A stretch of DNA of 16,308 nucleotides, taken from Baffinella frigidus. Its lineage: Eukaryota > Cryptophyceae > Cryptomonadales > Baffinellaceae. The translations under genes and the position numbers were made by a program. The stretch is from NCBI GenBank assembly GCA_026770585.1, contig MU646862.1, positions 112,681 through 128,988 of the forward strand, given 5' to 3'. Below are positions 8,478 to 14,437 of this stretch, one piece after another (the stretch's first letter is position 1; each line of letters opens with the position of its first letter). The notes under the pieces were generated by a model, which did no database searches, had not been told where the DNA came from, and saw nothing but the letters and a program-made list of their open reading frames with translations.

Positions 8478-8598
8478 TACAGGGGTACCTCGCTCATAAG
8501 AAACTGCCCCCCCCTAGGACCCTACAGTAGGCCTATGCCTAGGGCCCCATTGTGGTCCTAGGGGGGGGGGGGGTTCTTATGGGCGAGGTAGCCCTGTA
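8478..8598. mobile_element. TACAGGGG MITE
   Basis: Same family: TACAGGGGTACCTCGCTCAT at the left, GGGCGAGGTAGCCCTGTA at the right, with poly-C/poly-G runs and the CCTATGCCTAGGG core. Inserted at the end of the inverted C-terminal-tail copy. Confidence 0.8.
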
Positions 8599-8620
8599 GA
8601 CCTGATTACATGTACAGTAC
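8597..8620 (+). repeat. 24-bp direct repeat, right copy
   Basis: Exact copy of 8206-8229, overlapping the terminal TA of the MITE at 8478-8598. Confidence 0.8.
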
Positions 8621-8701
8621 CCCATGCCGACCTAAGGTCGTTCTCACGCCCTTCTCCGTGCGCCCATTCCGAGCGATCCAGTTCGTGAGGTCCGCGAGGC
8701 T

Positions 8702-8806
8702 TATCCCTTAAGTGGCCAGTAGGCTGATACGCCCTACCGTAGGACCCTAGGACCTGCCTAGGACCTCTTGGCCCTCAAATTTGTCGGCATGGCCACTTAA
8801 GGGATA
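8702..8806. mobile_element. TATCCCTTAAGTGGC MITE, copy 1 (105 bp)
   Basis: Terminal repeats TATCCCTTAAGTGGCC and GGCCACTTAAGGGATA, consistent with a TA target duplication and a TCCCTTAAGTGGC inverted repeat. The core has CCTACCGTAGG and CCTAGGACCTGCCTAGGACC. Confidence 0.8.
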
Positions 8807-8907
8807 CTACGGGGCACCCCCTCCCCCCTAGGACCCTACTGCCTATCTATGGCCCTACGGTGGTCGTAGGGGGGGCGACGGCTCTTTATGAGCGAGGTAA
8901 CCCTGCA
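8805..8907. mobile_element. TACAGGGG MITE, degenerate copy
   Basis: The left end is decayed (TACGGGGCACCCC). The core CCTAGGACCCTACTGCC..CCCTACGGTGGTCGTAGG and right end ATGAGCGAGGTAACCCTG are recognisable. It directly follows a TATCCCTTAAGTGGC MITE. Confidence 0.6.
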
Positions 8908-8917
8908 GTGAGAGAGT

Positions 8918-9039
8918 TACAGGGGTACCTCGCTCATAAGAAAACGCCCCCCCCCCTAGGACCACCATAGGGACAAAGGCATAAGCCTACTGTAGGTTCC
9001 TAGGAGGAGGCGCTTTCTTATGAGCGAGGTACCCCTGTA
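8918..9039. mobile_element. TACAGGGG MITE (122 bp)
   Basis: Full-length palindrome with both ends intact. It sits at the same TA (after TCCG) as the 8478-8598 copy in the inverted duplicate. Confidence 0.85.
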
Positions 9040-9298
9040 CGGACCTCCCAGGCGCCCCGCTACAGGGGTACCTCGCTCATAAGAAACCGCTGCCCCCTAG
9101 GACCCTACAGTAGGCCTATGCCTAGGGCCCTACGGTGGTCCTAGGGGGGGGGGGGTTCTTATGGGCGAGGTACCCCTGTATCGTCCACCATCCCAGAGAT
9201 GGATAGAGCCCACTCTCTCCGCTGCGCCCCAGAGTCAAACTGGCCTTCCTGCAGCAGGCTCCGTAGCTAGTCCCGCTGCGCCCGGCTGTACACCCTCC
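9040..9298 (-). pseudogene. Remnant of the former C-terminal tail of the OPR-RAP gene
   Basis: In the same frame as exon 4 once the MITEs are ignored, this encodes RRVYSRAQRD, TAG (9267-9269), LRSLLQEGQFDSGAQ, then REWALSISGMVDD. A MITE (9061-9180) interrupts it, after which it resumes as SGAPGRSV (9040-9060) and meets the next MITE. The inverted copy at 8349-8477 reads K at the TAG position. Inference: this was coding before MITE insertion. No domain recognised. Confidence 0.55.
9061..9180. mobile_element. TACAGGGG MITE (120 bp), inside the C-terminal remnant
   Basis: Full-length palindrome. The homologous uninterrupted site on the plus strand (GTGGACGACAGC at about 8448) shows that only this element plus one TA was gained: GTGGACGA-TA..TA-GCGGGG in minus-strand sense. 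This is direct support for a TA target duplication. Confidence 0.85.
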
Positions 9299-9420
9299 TA
9301 CAGGGGCACCTCGCCCATAAGAAACCGCCCCCCCCCCCTACGGCCACCATAGGGCCCCAGGCATGGTCCTACTGTAGGGTCCTAGGGGGGGCGTTTTCTT
9401 ATGAGCGAGGTACCCCTGTA
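9299..9420. mobile_element. TACAGGGG MITE (122 bp), supplies the stop codon of the OPR-RAP gene
   Basis: Palindrome TACAGGGGCACCTCGCCCAT..ATGAGCGAGGTACCCCTGTA. Its right end, read on the minus strand in the exon 4 frame, gives ACA GGG GTA CCT CGC TCA TAA. Confidence 0.85.
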
Positions 9421-9542
9421 GCCCGCTTCCCGGATCCCAGCTCACCCACACGGCCCTCCCCATCCGGAACGCTCCTGGAGGACGGAGGGTCTTGGTCGAT
9501 GCGCAGCTTGTCTTGAAGGTACCGGCGCAGCTGCGCCTCGCC
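9399..9542 (-). CDS. OPR-RAP gene exon 4: end of RAP domain, MITE-derived stop
   Basis: 47 codons plus TAA (9399-9401). Acceptor CCCTGATTCAG|GGC at 9543. It encodes GEAQLRRYLQDKLRIDQDPP, matching the YL..KL helix that normally follows the PYWEWD motif, then a Ser/Gly-rich tail. The last seven residues (ATGVPRS) and the stop come from the end of the MITE at 9299-9420. If that MITE and one TA are taken out, the frame runs on for 11 codons to a TAG and then stays open through the remnant at 9181-9298. The present C-terminus is therefore probably truncated relative to the ancestor. Confidence 0.7.
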   Translation of the reverse strand, partial: GEAQLRRYLQDKLRIDQDPPSSRSVPDGEGRVGELGSGKRATGVPRS

Positions 9543-12500
9543 CTGAATCAGGGAGACAGGGAGTGAGCGCCGTGTCCACAGAAGGGAGGAGTGTCAAACT
9601 GCACACGCGGGGAGAGGTGAAACGCGCCACCTTAATAGGGTAACGGCCTGAAAATGGGGTAGTTAGGCCTACGGCATTGCCTAGGACCTCCTACCGTAGG
9701 CCGAGACTTTTTGGTCCTAGGATCCCTCGGCCTACGGTAGGAGGTCCTAGGCAATGCCGTATGCCTAACTACCCCATTTTCGGGACGTTAGCCTATGAAC
9801 CTGTGGGCCGCGGTCGGACAGGTGGCGAGCCTCGGTGGTTGGCTAATGAAGGTATGTTTGGTTTTGCTTGACACTGCCCGTTCTCAACTCAAGGGGCCAC
9901 GAAGAACCGGGGCCACCACACAGCGGACTTCGAAGGGATTTTCGGCCCAAATCGGGACACCTTTCCGTTACCTTATCCGTAGGAACCCCCCCAATGTCCC
10001 TACTGTAGGGCGGTAGAGCTTATCAATTAGAGAGGTTTTTCAAAATCCCTTCGAAGTCCCCTGCCGCACAGCGGACTTCGAAGGCATTTTGAATAACCCC
10101 TTGTTGAACAGTCCCTAGGCCCTACGGTAGGCAATACCGTAGGGACATAGGGGGGTTCCTACGGATAAAGTAACGGAAAGTCGGTGGATTATCCACCGAA
10201 ACTCCCTTCGTAGCCCGCGGTGTGGGGCAGCCCACCTTGCCCTGCATAGTATCCCACTCCCAGTAGGGCACCGCCACTGCCGTGTAGCCCAGCCGCTCAA
10301 GCAGCCTGCGCTTCAGCAGCGTGCTCCCGCTCGGCTCCCGCCCGCTCCCACCCTGCCACGCCCCCCCCACAGAAAATCAGGAACACATCGCCTCCATCCC
10401 TCACACAAAAGGATCTCACCACTCGAGAATGCTGGAGGATCCTATCTACATCTGGGGATGTAAATATTTGTACCAGGAGAACGTACCCAACCTCGTGACT
10501 GTGCTAATTTCGCAGAGTCACGTGACCAACCTCGCGAAAGTTACTACACAAACGCCCACTTGTAAAAGCAAACGGTTTTAAATAGGCCACTCTAGCATTC
10601 TCGTGCGGCTGTCCGCCGTTCAAGCACAGACTCCGTGGAACAGCCCCGCCGGCAGGCTCGTGAACGGACGCCGAAGCCAGACGGTCGGTCGTGACTGCCT
10701 TGCGTGTTCCCAGCACCCCTAGACTCCGCGTTGCAACGCAAAGCGCTCGGTCCACGGACCTTGAGGAAGTGTGTTGGTCCGAAAATTACTACATGATTTG
10801 CTCATACAAGTAATATTAGAGCATCTGTGTAGTAAATTTCGTTGCGCCAAAAGCAATTAATTAATACTTTTGTGGAGATGAGTTCCCAGACCTTGAGGAA
10901 GTGTGATGGTCCGTCCACCTCCACCGCCCACACCCTGCCCCCCCCCGCCCCCCTGTCCGACGCGTTCCCTGCCCCGCTCCTCTCTGCCCGAATGTCGATG
11001 CTGCAGCCCGACTTGGGATCTTCGTACTCCTCCTCAACCTTCAACTCCGGGAACAACCGCCGCAGCTGCTTCGCCACGTCGGCCTGCAACCTCAAACAAC
11101 CCTCGGTTCAGCCCCTTGCGAGCTCACGTTTCCGAGGCGGGCTCGTTTCTTAAGACTCATAGACTCGTGTATCACTTAACTCAAGGTTTAAGGGCCTAGC
11201 TAGGACCTGTATCGAGAGAATAAAGAAGAAGAAGAAGACGAAGAAGAAGAAAAAGAAAAAGAAAAAGAAAAAGAAAGAAGAAGAAGAAGAAAAAGAAAAG
11301 AAAAAAGAAGAAAAAAAGAAGAAGAAGCAGAAGAAGAAGAAGAAGAAAAGAAGAAGAAGAAGCGAAGAAGCAGAAAAGAAGAAGAACAAGAAGAAGAAGA
11401 ACAAGAAGAAAATAAGAACACGAAGAAGAAGAGAAGAAGAAGAAAAGAAGAAGAAGACGAAGAAGAAGAAGAAGAACCAGAGGGTGGGCTAGGGTTTCGT
11501 TGACCCCGGATTCCGGGGTGTTATGTGACCAAATTGCATTTTTTGTTTTAAATCAATTGTCTTCAGGTAAGTTGACTTTTGATGAAAGGTTCGAAGTCCA
11601 CCGTGTGGGAAGAAGAAAAGAAGAAGAAGAAGACGAAGCGATAACCCTCGGCTCAGCCACACGAGAATGCTAGAGGGGCCTATTCAAAACCAATGCACTT
11701 TTAAAAGTGGGCATATGTGTAGTAAATTTCGTTGATTGGTCACGTAACTATCCATACATTGGCCAGTCACGAGGTTGGAACACCTTATCCTGGAACAATA
11801 AATTTACAACCCCACATATAAATAGGATCCTGCAGCATTCTCCAGTGGAGCCTCCTGCCAGCGCAATGCCAAGCCGACAAACAACTGAGCTCTCTTTAAA
11901 ACCATTTCCGCTTTAATCCAAGAATCGATTAATCCTTTTAATCGATTCTTTTCAAGGCAGAGGCTGTCGCTCACCTGGAGACGCGAAATGGTGGGAGGCT
12001 GGAGCGCGAACGCTTTTATATCAGAAAAGGAGTTCTAAAACTCGTTTTCTCAAGTCAATTCCCCTTCAAATATGTCAATTTATGCGTAGAGAAAAGAATA
12101 AGTTGACATATTTGAAGGGGAATTGACTGAAATGGTGGCAGGCTAGAGCGCGAACGCTTCCACCAACCCTCACGGCTGGGGCAAATCGACGGTTTTGGAT
12201 TTGGAATTTCAAGGGGGTTGAAGTCGGATTCCGACTTCAACGGCTTCAATTCCCCTTGAAATCGGGAAATCGAAAACCGTCGATTTGCCCAAGCCGCGAG
12301 GGTTGGTGGTTGTCGAAAGGCGCCTTTCGCCTAGCTAGGCCTAGCCAGGCGGCGCTAGGCGGCACCCAAGCAATGGAGCAGAGAAAAGAGAGGACTCTTT
12401 CAGACCTGTAGACGCGACGTGCTGCGAGGTTGGTTCACAAACGCTTGTCGAAAGGCGGCGCCTAGCTCCTGTTTCACCAGCTGCATGCTCCTCGGCAACT

Positions 12501-13911
12501 TCCCGCACCATTCCGGATGGAGGTCGCAGAACAGCAGCCACTGATGCACCTGGGTCTTGCCCTCGACGCTCAACTGCTCTCGCACAGAGAGAAGCCGAAC
12601 CGCCATGCTCTCAACCATCAGCCCGGAAACTTGGCTGGGCGAGGTGTCGAAGCAGGCGAGCGCCCAAAGGAGATTCGCGAAATCCTGAGGGTTGAAGTCG
12701 CCCGTCGTCGCCGTCGCCCGTCGCTGCATCGCCGCCAGCAGAAGTGGATCCGCCTTGCTGCCCATCGTGGCGAGCGCCCACATGAGGTTCGTGACGCCCT
12801 GAGGGGTGAAGTCGCCCGCCGTCGCCGTCGCCCGTCCCTGCATCGCCGCCAGCAGACGTGGATCCGGCGTGCTGCCCATCGTGGCGAGCGACCAAAGGAG
12901 ATTCGCGACGCCCTGCGGGGTGAAGTCGCCCGCCATCGCCGTCGCCCGTCCCTGCATCGCCTCCAGCAGACGTGGATCCGGCGTGCTGCCCATCGTGGCG
13001 AGCGCCCACATGAGGTTCGCGACGCCCTGAGGGGTGAAGTCGCCCGCCATCGCCGTGGCCCGTCCCTGCATCGCCTCCAGCAGACGTGGATCCGGCGTGC
13101 TGCCCATCGTGGCGAGCGACCAAAGGAGATTCGCGACGCCCTGGGGGTCGAAGTCGCCCGCCGTCGCCACCGCACGAGCCAGCAGCTCCCCCTCCAGCTC
13201 ATCATCAGCAACCTTTCTCCCACGCTGATACATCTTTGCCATCGAGTAAAGAACGCTTGACACCCCCCGCACATCCATCTCTGGCGCCTTTGCCCTCGTG
13301 AGGGCCTGAAGTCGCTGGATGACCTCGCCATCCGCACCCCGTGCGCCCGCACCTCGCATCCCTGCCAGGCTTCCCCACGCAGCGCCGATATGGATGAAAT
13401 CGAAGCTCTGTCCATGCAGCAGCAACAACAACAGCAGCCCCCCTGCGTCGGTGCATCCCTTGATCTCTTGCATCAACTGCCCCTGGCGGATTTCAGGGGG
13501 GCGCCCTCCGCCTCTCGAGCCCGTGAGTCGCCTCGAGACGCCGCCCTGGCAAATACGTGCGCCCAGCCCGAATACCGTGCGTGCGAGAGCGTATGTGCCA
13601 CCTCGAGTTGATGCTGAGCGCGCCCGCCCGCCCAGCGACAGCCACGGTGGAAGCTGAGCCGGCACGACGCTGAGCTGAAACGAAGGGCGAAGGCCGTTGC
13701 CTTGCTCACCACCAGCACGGCCTGGAAGAAGAGCCCCGCGCGGATTCGCGGCCCTGATCCCAAGGACCGAGCCCTCGGACGCGGAGCGCAGCGCGGCGAG
13801 CGCCAACCGTCCCGCGGCGCCCGACATCCACCCTCGTGGCGATTTCTTAGGGGGCGAGCTCATAACCTGGAAGCTGCGACTGAAGAGATTTTCTTTTTTT
13901 CTACCCAGCAC
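9399..13911 (-). CDS. OPR-repeat / RAP-domain protein, four exons (join 13911-12406, 11083-10892, 10352-10236, 9542-9399)
   Basis: Spliced model of 652 aa from the first Met. Family knowledge: OPR-RAP proteins are nucleus-encoded, imported into plastid or mitochondrion, and bind organellar RNA for maturation, splicing, stability or translation. Seen here: basic Arg/Ser/Ala-rich N-terminus (1-145, possible transit peptide); five 38-aa OPR-like repeats (about 252-441) with PQGVANLLWSLATMG cores; RAP domain (about 503-620) with PKSGCSIDI, VWAVEVDGPSHFL (552-565), TLLKRRLLERLGY and VPYWEWD (594-600), closing with RRYLQDKL. All three introns are phase 0 with GT-AG ends: CAG|GTCTGA..TTGCAG|GCC, AAG|GTCTGG..GGCAG|GGT, AAG|GTGGGC..TTCAG|GGC. 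The four pieces are collinear and together restore family order, so splicing is more likely than scattered pseudogene pieces. The C-terminus ends inside a MITE, so the gene may be recently damaged. The RNA target is unknown. No promoter recognised; the 5' flank is a repeat. Confidence 0.75.
9641..9790. mobile_element. 150-bp palindromic element in intron 3
   Basis: Long inverted repeat TAACG..GAAAATGGGGTAGTTAGGC paired with GCCTAACTACCCCATTTTC..CGTTA. Inner arms CATTGCCTAGGACCTCCTAC pair almost perfectly around a short loop at about 9705-9720. No coding capacity. Confidence 0.75.
9911..10230. mobile_element. ~320-bp inverted-repeat element in intron 3
   Basis: Left arm CGAAGGGATTTTCGG..TTTCCGTTACCTTATCCGTA and right arm ACGGATAAAGTAACGGAAA..CCGAAACTCCCTTCG are inverted copies. 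A second hairpin is nested at 10041-10091 (CCCTTCGAAGTCC..GGACTTCGAAGG). The core has CCCTACGGTAGGCAATACCGTAGGG. The segment 10064-10152 has a partner at 3177-3265. Confidence 0.65.
10236..10352 (-). CDS. OPR-RAP gene exon 3: second half of RAP domain
   Basis: 39 codons, phase 0. Acceptor GCGTGGCAG|GGT at 10353; donor GGCAAG|GTGGGC at 10235. It encodes a short Gly/Ser link, then GSTLLKRRLLERLGYTAVAV and PYWEWDTMQGK. The STLLKRR..L..LGY..V.VPYWEW pattern is diagnostic for RAP. The frame stays open past the donor for 38 more codons, but that stretch lies inside an inverted-repeat element and does not resemble RAP, so I end the exon at the GT. Confidence 0.8.
10421..10606. mobile_element. CGAGAATGCT MITE, copy A (intron 2)
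   Basis: Imperfect terminal repeats ACTCGAGAATGCTGGAG and CTCTAGCATTCTCGTGC. Inside are paired segments around TCACGTGACCAACCTCG/CAACCTCGTGACTG. Shares ends and inner motifs with 11658-11847. Confidence 0.65.
10782..10888. mobile_element. ATCTCCA MITE, truncated copy in a 25-bp duplication
   Basis: 10781-10879 matches 3780-3878 base for base in length (99 bp); the left ~38 bp of the element is absent. It is flanked by near-identical 25-bp repeats at 10757-10781 and 10889-10913 (ACCTTGAGGAAGTGTG core, one mismatch), which carry the end of exon 2 and its splice donor on the minus strand. Confidence 0.75.
10892..11083 (-). CDS. OPR-RAP gene exon 2: first half of RAP domain
   Basis: 64 codons, phase 0 at both ends. 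Acceptor GAGGTTGCAG|GCC at 11084; donor CTCAAG|GTCTGG at 10891. It encodes ADVAKQLRRLFPELKVEEEY, then DPKSGCSIDI, a Gly-rich stretch, and VWAVEVDGPSHFLK, the typical RAP core. An in-frame TGA upstream at about 11110 shows the exon cannot extend far. The last 22 nt plus the first 3 nt of the intron are repeated at 10757-10781 beyond an inserted element. Reading through that element would end the protein about 30 codons later, so the upstream donor is the likely one. Confidence 0.8.
11219..11476 (+). repeat. (GAA)n polypurine tract in intron 1
   Basis: About 260 bp of nearly pure A/G on the plus strand, mostly GAA/AAG triplets with occasional GAC and GCA. The gene's sense strand is (TTC)n. A short outlier lies at 11608-11638. 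A related unexpanded sequence, CTAGGACCTG..AATAAAGAAGA, is at 6248-6310. Confidence 0.9.
11658..11847. mobile_element. CGAGAATGCT MITE, copy B (intron 1)
   Basis: Ends CACACGAGAATGCTAGAG..GCAGCATTCTCCAGTG, with inner TTGGTCACGTAACT and CAGTCACGAGGTTGG. Opposite orientation to copy A. The inner GTGTAGTAAATTTCGTTG matches part of the ATCTCCA MITE, which suggests chimerism. Confidence 0.6.
11920..11950. repeat. 13-bp stem-loop
   Basis: AAGAATCGATTAA and TTAATCGATTCTT around a TCCTT loop. It lies in intron 1; no uridine tract or other sign of a terminator. Confidence 0.6.
11972..12015 (-). pseudogene. Duplicated exon 1 end with strong splice donor, inside intron 1
   Basis: About 77% identical, without gaps, to 12402-12444. 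In the exon 1 frame it reads AFALQPPTISRLQ against exon 1's AFVNQPRSTSRLQ, and is followed by the consensus-like donor CAG|GTGAGC (exon 1 has the weaker CAG|GTCTGA). Confidence 0.6.
12016..12128. mobile_element. CTTATCTCAG MITE, truncated copy in intron 1
   Basis: TATCAGAAAAGGAGTTCT..CTCAAGTCAATTCCCCTTC, and the mirrored GAAGGGGAATTGACT; the outer right arm is missing. Flanked by 31-bp near-identical direct repeats at 11985-12015 and 12129-12159 (two mismatches) that derive from the exon 1 end. Confidence 0.7.
12129..12159 (-). pseudogene. Second duplicated fragment of the exon 1 end
   Basis: Reads AFAL, TAG, PATIS in the exon 1 frame, so it cannot be translated. With 12310-12340 (CGCCTTTCGACAA in sense) it forms an exon 1-like stretch interrupted by the 150-bp palindrome. 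Confidence 0.55.
12160..12309. mobile_element. 150-bp palindrome (CCACCAACCCT ends) in intron 1
   Basis: CCACCAACCCTCACGGC..GCAAATCGACGGTTTT pairs with AAAACCGTCGATTTGCCC..GAGGGTTGGTGG; inner GAAGTCGGATTCCGACTTC is a perfect palindrome. Taking it out with one TT restores AACGCTTGTCGAAAGG, identical to exon 1 at about 12440-12455. It is therefore an insertion into a duplicated exon 1 end. Confidence 0.8.
12406..13911 (-). CDS. OPR-RAP gene exon 1: N-terminus and OPR-like repeats
   Basis: 502 codons in phase 0 up to the donor CAG|GTCTGA at 12405. Met candidates are at 13911, 13863 (followed by SSPPKKSPRG) and 13827. An acceptor-like CTTCCAG lies just before the second, so the true start may be there, with a 5' UTR intron upstream. 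Residues 151-190 (KGCTDAGGLLLLLLLHGQSF onwards, then HIGAAWGSLAGM) resemble the helical segment that often precedes the repeats in such proteins. Five repeats begin with GDF at residues 252, 290, 328, 366 and 404. After them comes a helical linker (LHPEWCGKLPRSMQLVKQEL). Beyond the donor the frame closes after one more codon. GC-rich, unlike the AT-rich MITEs in the introns. Confidence 0.85.
12589..13158 (-). repeat. Tandem 114-bp repeats encoding five OPR-like units
   Basis: Exact 38-codon period, in frame. Units 1 and 3 carry NLLWSLATMG; units 2 and 4 carry NLMWALATMG. The middle of the array therefore looks like a duplicated two-unit (228-bp) block. The fifth unit (NLLWALACFD) is diverged. 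The high identity on both strands produces long spurious antisense reading frames. Confidence 0.85.
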
Positions 13912-13923
13912 GCAACACCCTCG

Positions 13924-14062
13924 ACCCCCTCTTCACGACCCTCTGCACTGGAGAGCTACACGCGATCCGAAAGCAAAAATGATTTTTATGCAGATATTTT
14001 CCATGGAAAAGCGTGTCGTTGGGCCACATCGGGAGCATTTAAAACCTCAAGGACCTAAAGGA
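13924..14062 (+). repeat. CCTAAAGGA-tailed repeat, long subtype, at the 5' flank of the OPR-RAP gene
   Basis: CCCCTCTTCACGACCCTCTG..AAAACCTCAAGGACCTAAAG. It lies within about 15 bp of the upstream-most Met codon, on the opposite strand, so any promoter is either inside or beyond it. Confidence 0.72.
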
Positions 14063-14130
14063 TCTCGGACTATTCTCAAGTTGACGTCCTGGGTTGTTGG
14101 GTACAAATCCGTCAACTTTCCTAAGCGCAC

Positions 14131-14437
14131 CCTGAACCCTGAACCCTGAACCCTGAACCCTAAGCCCCAACCCCCAAACCCCAAACCCTAAGCCCTAGAC
14201 CCTAAACCCTAAACCCTCAACCCTAAATCCCAACCCCCAACCCCCAAACCCTAAACCCTAAACTCTAAACCCTAAACCCTGAACCCTAATCCCTGAACCC
14301 TAAAGCCCAAGCCCTAAACCCTAAACCCTACACCCTACACCCTACACCCCAAACCCTCAACCCTCAACCCTCAACCCTCAACCCTAAACCCTAAACCCTA
14401 AACCCTAAACCCTAAAACCTCAATCCGAAACCCTAAG
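14131..14437 (-). repeat. Interstitial telomere-like array (CCCTAAA on plus)
   Basis: Variant units occur in homogeneous runs: CCCTGAA x4 at the start, then CCCTAAA, CCCTACA x3, CCCTCAA x4, and CCCTAAA again. Confidence 0.9.

Larger units (their letters stand above)
9543..10235 (-). other. Intron 3 of the OPR-RAP gene (693 bp)
   Basis: Sense GTGGGC..TTCAG. It is almost entirely two inverted-repeat elements (9911-10230 and 9641-9790) with about 120 bp between them and about 100 bp before the acceptor. The outer end of the first element begins within a few bases of the donor. Exon 3 end (CAGGGCAAGGTG) and the acceptor/exon 4 start (CAGGGCGAGGCG) form a near-direct repeat across the intron. Confidence 0.7.
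10353..10891 (-). other. Intron 2 of the OPR-RAP gene (539 bp)
   Basis: Sense GTCTGG..GGCAG. It holds a truncated MITE (10782-10888) flanked by a 25-bp duplication of the exon 2/intron junction. Next is a segment (10621-10756) sharing the CACGAGCCTGCCGGCGGGGC motif (here inverted) with window positions 27-45 and 429-447. Last is a 186-bp MITE (10421-10606). Confidence 0.7.
11084..12405 (-). other. Intron 1 of the OPR-RAP gene (1322 bp)
   Basis: Sense GTCTGA..TTGCAG. Contents in sense order: degenerate copies of the exon 1 end (12310-12340, 12129-12159, 11972-12015) separated by a 150-bp palindrome and a truncated MITE; a small stem-loop (11920-11950); a 190-bp MITE (11658-11847); unique sequence; and a (TTC)n tract (sense orientation) at 11219-11476. 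A 16-bp near-direct repeat, AACCCTCGGYTCAGCC, lies at 11098-11113 and 11643-11658 and encloses the (GAA)n block. Confidence 0.7.

Noticed and set aside
9161-9352. 63-codon plus-strand frame
   Set aside because: Begins and ends in MITE termini and lies antisense to the C-terminal remnant.
7960-9420. CRISPR array suggested by regularly spaced ~25-bp repeats
   Set aside because: Repeats are paired inverted ends of ~121-bp palindromes with TA duplications, in a eukaryotic context, and spacers are not of uniform length.
10122-10235. In-frame extension of exon 3 beyond the donor
   Set aside because: Entirely inside the 9911-10230 repeat element, with no RAP resemblance, whereas exon 4 supplies the missing RAP end.
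11150-11421. Poly-Phe/Ser frames on the minus strand
   Set aside because: Direct translation of the (GAA)n/(TTC)n tract; no gene features.
12517-13260. 247-codon open frame on the plus strand, plus several 70-170-codon frames around it
   Set aside because: It lies antisense to the OPR repeats and mirrors their 114-bp period; Arg-rich composition is a by-product of the GC-rich tandem repeat.
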